64,000 nt of DNA, taken from the NCBI GenBank assembly GCA_028023455.1, contig JAQFVV010000001.1, forward strand, positions 19,651,611 through 19,715,610. Reading direction: 5' to 3'. This document shows positions 57,525 through 64,000 of the stretch, piece by piece. The notes beneath the pieces were generated by a model, which had not been told where the DNA came from, ran no database searches, and was given only the letters and a program-made list of their open reading frames with translations. The stretch comes from Epiperipatus broadwayi (lineage: Eukaryota > Onychophora > Udeonychophora > Euonychophora > Peripatidae). The position numbers were made by a program, and so were the translations under genes. The number at the start of each line of letters is the position of its first letter. Within the stretch, counting starts at the first letter, position 1.

Positions 57525-58799
57525 ACCACAGCTACTGTTATTTTATATTATTAAATTTTTCTGTTTATTGAACAAAATGCTCTTTGGATAATTTTATCAT
57601 GTATATCTTCCTGACAATGGTAAGATCAATTACATTATCACAAGTATCTAATCATCTTAAATAAATTTAACACATTTGCAGTTTCTGTGTGAATAAAATC
57701 TCAAACTTGTGCATTAAATTATATACATATATATAACATAAATAATTAATTTACATTAGTTATTGTGTTTCTAAAATTTTGAAATACATGCATAATATTT
57801 ATCAACATTTATGTTTCAATAAAAAAAATTCTTTTTCTTTTTATTAGTGTATCGCTCATCTCAACTCCACCAGATTGTAATCACACACCAGCACATAAAT
57901 TCAGACAATGCTCTCTGTCTTAAGTTTCTGTAACAATAGATAGTACTGATATAGTCTAGGTTAGATGAGATTCATTGGTTAAAAGCAATAACAACACTTG
58001 AAAGAAATACTTTAGTTGGTTTATATGTAATCTTTGAATTTTTGCTTTTGAGTAAAATTTATATTTATTAATAGAATGCCCTTTATTCAAGAATATTGAT
58101 CTTTTAGTGACTAGTTTTCAATTAATAAATAATCTATTTTGCTATTGAACTAGAGATAGATTTATTAGAATTAAAACAGATCATTATTATAGTTATACAA
58201 TATCATATCATAAAATTATATTGCTAAATAAGATTAGCATTATTCATAAAATCATAAAGCTATAACTTGGGGTAATCTTTTTTTAGAAATATAGAGGTGA
58301 TATGATTTTATATAACAAATAATGGTAATGTGTTGTAACTGTAAAAAATTTAAAATTTGATGAAATTACTCAATATTAATTTAATATAAGCAACCTGTTA
58401 GCTTTTCTATTTTACATTATTACTCTGAAAATATGCATTCTATTTGACTTCTGTAATTCACCATATCTTGATATTATTCATAATGATAATCTTGTGGATA
58501 ATAGACTTATATTAATAGTAATTTTTTTCTACCATTTTCCTGATAGATTTGTATTTATTGATGACCTTTCACTTATAAAACTCAATCATTAAGTAAAAAT
58601 ACATGAGCTTTGTACATGATTGTTTATAACTATTAAAACAATATTATGTTCAGATATATTTATTTTTCAAGTTGGTAAGGCACAATAAAGACTTATCTAC
58701 TAATTTTCCTAATAGATAGATATTTTTGTAGTATAAACTAAATTTGCATTTACTCAAATATTTTTTCTTTTTTATTCAATTTTAATATCAATAAATTAT
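57525..58799. other. AT-rich sequence, no recognised feature
   Basis: No exon, RNA or repeat structure recognised. Confidence 0.4.
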
Positions 58800-60610
58800 T
58801 TCTCACTGTGTATGTATGTATAAAGCCTAGAAATGAGATGATAATATCCATTTAAATAGAAATAACCTTTAACTTGTGATGTTATCAAGAAATTATCAAT
58901 TACTACTAATTGAAAAACTCTGAGGCCAAATCAATTTTTTTCATTTGACCTATAATAGCTCTTCTTTCTTGACATTCTGAAAATAATATTTTAAACTTTT
59001 CCAGAGAGTTGTATATGTTGAATAAAATATTTTCATAAATTATTATTATAATAAAGAATAGAAACGAGGAGATAATATCCATTTAAATAGAAATAACTTT
59101 TAATTTTTAATGTTAACAAGAAATTATCAATTACTATTAATTGACAATCTCTGTTGCCAAATCAATTTTTTTTTATTCAACCTATAACAGCTCTTTTATT
59201 TAAGTTTTTTGTTGAAGTAAAAGGTATTCTATTATACTCCAAACTAAAGTTCTTAAATGGATTTAAACCTAGAAATCTATTTTTATAAGTGTGAGAATGT
59301 GAAAAAATAGCATCTTTCTTGATATTTTGCAAATATTATTGTTATCATAATAAAGTACAGACATGAGGAAATAACATCCATTTAGATATAAATAACTGTT
59401 AACCTTTGATGTTACCAAGAAATTATCAATTGCTACTAATTTCCAATCTCTGAGGCCAAATCAGTTAAAAATGGATTTAAATCCAGAAAGTTATTTTTAT
59501 AGATATAAGAATGTGAAAATTTGAAACTTCTCCAGAGAGGTGTATATGTTGAATTAAATGTTTCCATAGATTGTTATTATAATAACGAATAGAAATAAAA
59601 TAATATCAATGTAAATAGAAATAACCTTCAACCTTACCAAGAAATTATCAATTACTACTAATTGACAATTCCTGAGCCTAAATAAGCTTTTTTGTTCAAC
59701 TTATAATAGCTCTTTTGTTTGAGTTTTTTGTTAAAGTAAAAGGATCCTCTTTTACTTCAAAACCAAGTTCTTAAATGGATTTAAACCCAGAAAGCTATTT
59801 CTTATAGATGTGAGAATCTGAAAAAGTATCAACATTCTTGACATTCTGCAAATAATATTTCAAACTTCTCTAGACAGTTGTATATGTTGAATTAAATATT
59901 TATTATAATAACAATCCAGGGAAATATTTAATTCAGCATATACAACCATCTGAAGAAGTTTAAAATATTTGCAGAATGTCAAAAAAAATGATATTCTTTC
60001 ACATTCTCATACTTATAAAAATAACTTTCTCAGTTTAAATCCATTTAAGAACTTGGGTTTGAAATAAAAAGACCCTTTTTACTTCACTAAAAGCTCAAAT
60101 GAAAAATATATTATAAGTTGAATGAAAAAACCATTTTAACCTCAGAAAATGTATCAACTAAAAGCAAATGTTAATTTCTTTGTTACTTCAAAGGTTAAAG
60201 GTTATTTCTATTTAAATAGATATTATGTCCTCATTTCTATTTTTATTATAATAACAATACAAGGAAATATTTAATTTAACATATACAACTATCTGGAGAA
60301 GTTTAAATATTATTTGCTGAATGTCGAAAAAGATGCTATTGTTTCACATTCTCATATCTATAAAAAATAGCTTTATGAGTTTAAATCCATTTAAGAATTT
60401 GGATTCTAAGTAAAAAGGATCCCTTTTACTTTAGCAAAAAATTCAAATAAAAGAGCTATTAGAGGTTGAATGAAAAAAACTGATTTGGCCTTAGGAATTG
60501 TCAATTAATAGTAATTGATAATTTCTTGGTAATATCAAAAGTTAATGATTAGTTCTGTTTAAATGGAATATTTTTTCCCCATTTCCATTCTTTATTATTA
60601 TAACAAGTAA
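58800..60610. repeat. Tandem array with an inversion (about 225-300 bp units)
   Basis: Forward units carry GAAATTATCAATTACTACTA at about 58889, 59119, 59420 and 59640. Each is preceded by ATATCCATTTAAATAGAAAT and followed by GCCAAATCAA, AATAGCTCTT, AAATGGATTTAAA and a TTGTATATGTTGAATTAAAT-type end. From about 59910 the order reverses: AAATATTTAATTCAGCATAT (59922), TTTAAATCCATTTAAGAA, AAAGGTTATTTCTATTTAAA (60190), and again GGAAATATTTAATTTAACAT (60262) to CAATTAATAGTAATTGATAA (60500). The switch point is a palindrome at 59880-59943. Non-coding. Confidence 0.8.
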
Positions 60611-62793
60611 CATAAATATTCTATTCATATATAAATATGTCTATTTCAAGCTTAAGTTCTAAGAAAATTTTATAATTAGAACAGTATGAAAATTTTCTAT
60701 TTATTTTCTAATATTTCTTAATATATTTTCTTGCTTTCTAATTTTGATTGTTTTACATGTGAAATAAACATGAATATGCTTATTCTTTATGGAATCCACC
60801 ATACATTTTTTCCTCCTACTAATATTAATGCAATTTTATATGAGATTAATATGGATAATAAATAAAGCATATGTTTACAATAAAGTCATAAATATTAAAG
60901 CATACTTAAATTATAAGACTCAATTATTTTTACAATAAAATAGTAAAATAGATTACAAACAATGAATCATATATGGTTGCAAGAAAAAAAAAAATCAGAT
61001 TCTGGCAAATTTATAAACTTAATATTAGAAAATTGAATTCTATAGCATCACATACATTATTGTTGTTAGTATTAAAAAATAAAACCAATGTAAAAATATA
61101 CAATATAAAAGAAATAATTATGGAATTATTCAAATAAAAAATAAACACTCTCACATTAACAATGTACCCAGAATAGAACTTTGTAATCAAAAATAAGTTA
61201 AAATTTTAACTTAACATAAACTTCATTATATTACTAATACTGGTTCTTATACTATGTTTTTCATTATAATAAACTTATTAACAAGTATTGTAAAGTATAT
61301 TCTTAATATCAACTTGGAAATGTTTACATTGTTTAAGCAAATAATTTCAATCCATATATAAAAAAAAGAACTGATATATTTATGCATATATAATAAATCA
61401 GCATGTTAATACTAAATTGTAAATGTTATAAATAGATTACATACCAATTACATGTTTAAAGTATCTAGAAGTCCATATATTATGTTAAAATAAAAAAATG
61501 AATTTCTGTTTCCAATTGCAATTATGCTCTTAAATAAATTCAAATCAGACAATAATAATAAGTGCAATAAACTTTTAAACAAGCTGAGATATTAATGGAA
61601 CTCCATTCAAATTAGCTAAAATGCCTGTTTTCGCAAGATGAAGATAATTTCAACTCATTTTATTAGACTTATATAAATTAATCTAATATAATAAATTATA
61701 TAATAAACCAAACATATTATTACTAAACTGGTAGTTATTTAAAGAGATAACTCATGAATTCATGTTTAAAGTATCCTGCACACAGATTAGATAGGAGTTT
61801 CATTAAATCCTCAATTGATTTCAAAATCATTCTGTTATCATTGTCTGACTAATAGTTTATTTAAGAGCTTAAAAATAGTTAAAAAGCGGAAATCCATTTT
61901 TTATCAAAAAAAAATTCAGATGGGCATTTTAGACTTAAAATGATCAGAAATCTATGATATATATGAAAAGAAATATTTCTAACACCATAAATTAATATTA
62001 ATTTAATATATAGATATTAAATATAATAGTTCATATTCGTTGTAAATTTATTTGATAAATATTTAATGTAAATGATTAAAAAACATTATTGTTTAAAAAA
62101 GCAAAATAGAAATATTAATTGAAACAAAAGAAAAATACTTTTTCTGTTAAGAGATTAAAATTTAAAATAAGCATTCCTAAATTAATGTTGAATATCAAAT
62201 AGAATTTTAAAGTTTTAACAAAAGATAAGTTGATTTAATATATATTATTGTATCAAAAACCCTATTTATAATACATATTCATTATTCAAGTTTACTTTGA
62301 ATAATAATAAAAAAAAAACCAAACAAACAATAAGAATAATAAAACCACACATTTTTCATAATTAATGGCACTAAACTTTCTCAAGCTAAATTATGAAAAA
62401 ATCTATCAAATTCCTTTCTGTCTGTCTCTGTTAATGATTTATTCAATTACAGACTCAATAACAGCACAGCATGATATACATTAAATATATTGACCACTTG
62501 TTTGAAATTAAAAAATTCCAGATTGAGAATAAAAAAGTATATAAAATCTTTCTTCATAAATTTTTTTCCAATGAACACTGAAATTTAGCATAAATTCTGT
62601 TCAACTACTGTGACATTTCACAATTCAAAAGATTATTTCATCATAATAACATAATTATTTCAATTAAATTAATAATATAAAGTCTGACATTCTGCTAACT
62701 TAATTTAATAAGTGAATGCTGCTTGGAAGGTCATGTGACTTTCAAATAGTAGAAATAGCTAGTTTGATTTTGAAATCTTTCAATTTATCATTA
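60611..62793. other. AT-rich sequence, no recognised feature
   Basis: Nothing recognised on either strand. Confidence 0.45.
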
Positions 62794-63865
62794 CACCTGG
62801 GTCTCTTTTTACATGGACTTATTTAACATGATTTTGAAGTTACACAATTTGTGTTTCACTGGAAGTCGAACTCCAATAATGCGCTATTACTTTAAATAAT
62901 AAATTTCACACACTTACGTTATATTGAAAGTAATAGCACATTATTGGAATTTGACTTTCATCTTAGTAATTTCAATATTTTCAGTGCTTTATAATAGCAA
63001 GATTTTATGCAATAATGAAATTAAAATCATGATTTCCACATTTTATGTATACACACATTAAATTTTACAAGATTATAATGTAAATTTGTTCAAACATTGA
63101 GCATGTTAATTTTGCATTTTAAATCACATTCTGTTTTTGCTTTTTAAAAAAGAACATAATCAATTATTAATCATTTAGTGTCCACAAGTTTATTTTTAAA
63201 AGGTCAGTAATAGCAATGGGCACAATTAAATTTGACAATTAAAAATTAAAATCTGATTTTTAATTGTAATTAACAATTTAAAAATTATTTACGAGGACTT
63301 GAAATTAATGTGATGTGAAATTTGATTTTCAAACGGAATTGAAAATTAAAGACAAAAATAAGAATTTAATTTTTAGTTGTTAGTTTCATAAACAATTAAT
63401 AAAATCATCGTCCCAAAGATTAATTACTGATTACGTTGACACCAGAAAACCATTGACACAACATGAGTGTGAAGTTGGCGCTAGTTGTTTGCAAACGAAC
63501 ATGTTTTCAGCAAATAGCTATAATAATTAAAACGTGTATAAAAAAATGTAAATTACTGTACTGTTAATTATGCATAAAAATATATTATTTTGAATAAAAT
63601 TAAATATTATAGTTAAAAAAAGTTTGTCTTGTATCAATTTTTTTCAAATTTGAAATTTTTTATTAGTCATATTTTATTTCCTTATTTTTTTTTTTTGCAC
63701 GAATTTTAAAGTAATTTTACGTTGGTGCTTTGCTTTTATGCAAATTTTGAAAAATCACAGACCGCATCCCCCCTTTTTCAATGTAAGTTACATATATTTT
63801 TGCACAATTTCATTTGTGCATGTTTTCGGAGGAACCTATCTATCGCGTAAAATGAGACCCAGGTG
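62794..63865. mobile_element. 1.07-kb TIR element, copy 2 (both ends intact)
   Basis: TA-CACCTGGGTCTCTTTTTAC at the left and AAAATGAGACCCAGGTG-TA at the right, so about 20-bp TIRs flanked by TA on both sides. The interior is almost identical to 26886-27955. It includes the inner hairpin (about 62865-62961) and a second AT-rich palindrome around 63232-63265 (ACAATTAAAAATTAAAATCT ... TTTTTAATTGT). No transposase frame, so non-autonomous. The intact TIR and TA flanks make this the better reference copy. Confidence 0.88.
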
Positions 63866-64000
63866 TATATTACTGCATTAAACCATTCAAACATTCTGCA
63901 TGGATGAAGAAAACGACTCTTATTAATGATATTCTGCAATATTCTAAAACTTAATTTTAATATTAAAGACCAATCAATATATTTTTATGTAGTTGGATAT

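Overview
This is a very AT-rich, intron-dominated stretch of a metazoan nuclear genome. The evidence is spliceosomal exons with GT..AG borders, LINE, Penelope-like and SINE remnants, palindromic MITEs and many (TA)n microsatellites. No rRNA, CRISPR or operon-like organisation was seen. The protein and the mix of retroelements fit an invertebrate such as a mollusc or chelicerate, but I cannot fix the taxon from the sequence.

The only conserved host gene I can support is a partial inturned (INTU) gene on the minus strand. Five exons (36600-36818, 24543-24592, 15575-15676, 11485-11585, 4556-4642) join in consistent phase and encode about 186 residues of the middle and C-terminal part of INTU, a planar-cell-polarity effector and ciliogenesis protein of the CPLANE complex. 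Introns are about 12.0, 8.9, 4.0 and 6.8 kb. The C-terminal exons should lie left of position 1. I found no N-terminal exon between 36.8 and 64 kb, so either that intron exceeds 27 kb or an exon was missed. Almost everything else is intronic or flanking repeat.

Layout: 2-3 kb, minus-strand RTE-type LINE remnant; 3.4-3.8 kb, tRNA-like SINE head and a small MITE; 5.25-5.83 kb, near-perfect palindrome plus a third copy of its arm; 8.7-9.15 kb, long inverted repeat; 9.4-11.2 kb, Penelope-like element (PLE) with inverted arms; 12.1-14.65 kb, longer plus-strand RTE copy; 16.1-17.45 kb, two LINE remnants tail to tail; 17.4-19.1 and 43.6-45.8 kb, two copies of an unclassified LTR-like repeat; 19.7-20.3 kb, minisatellite; 20.6-21.3 kb, LINE fragment; 22.6-23.6 kb, MITE and SINE pieces; 26.9-27.95 and 62.8-63.87 kb, two copies of a 1.07-kb TIR element; 28-29.3 and 30.5-32.3 kb, LINE RT/zinc-motif remnants; 32.3-34.8 kb, second PLE with inverted arms; 34.86-35.64 kb, third PLE fragment with a hammerhead-like motif; 38.6-39.4 kb, duplicated LINE 3' end; 40.0-42.0 kb, tandem repeats, a G-rich island and a doubtful secreted ORF; 45.8-56.9 kb, mostly featureless AT-rich DNA; 57.0-57.5 kb, retrozyme-like tandem repeat; 58.8-60.6 kb, direct and inverted repeat array.

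The most interesting material is the cluster of PLE-related structures (three PLEs, two with the same inverted-arm architecture, and hammerhead-like motifs) together with a separate 434-bp retrozyme-like repeat. All mobile-element reading frames I examined are broken. Identity and boundary estimates were made by eye.
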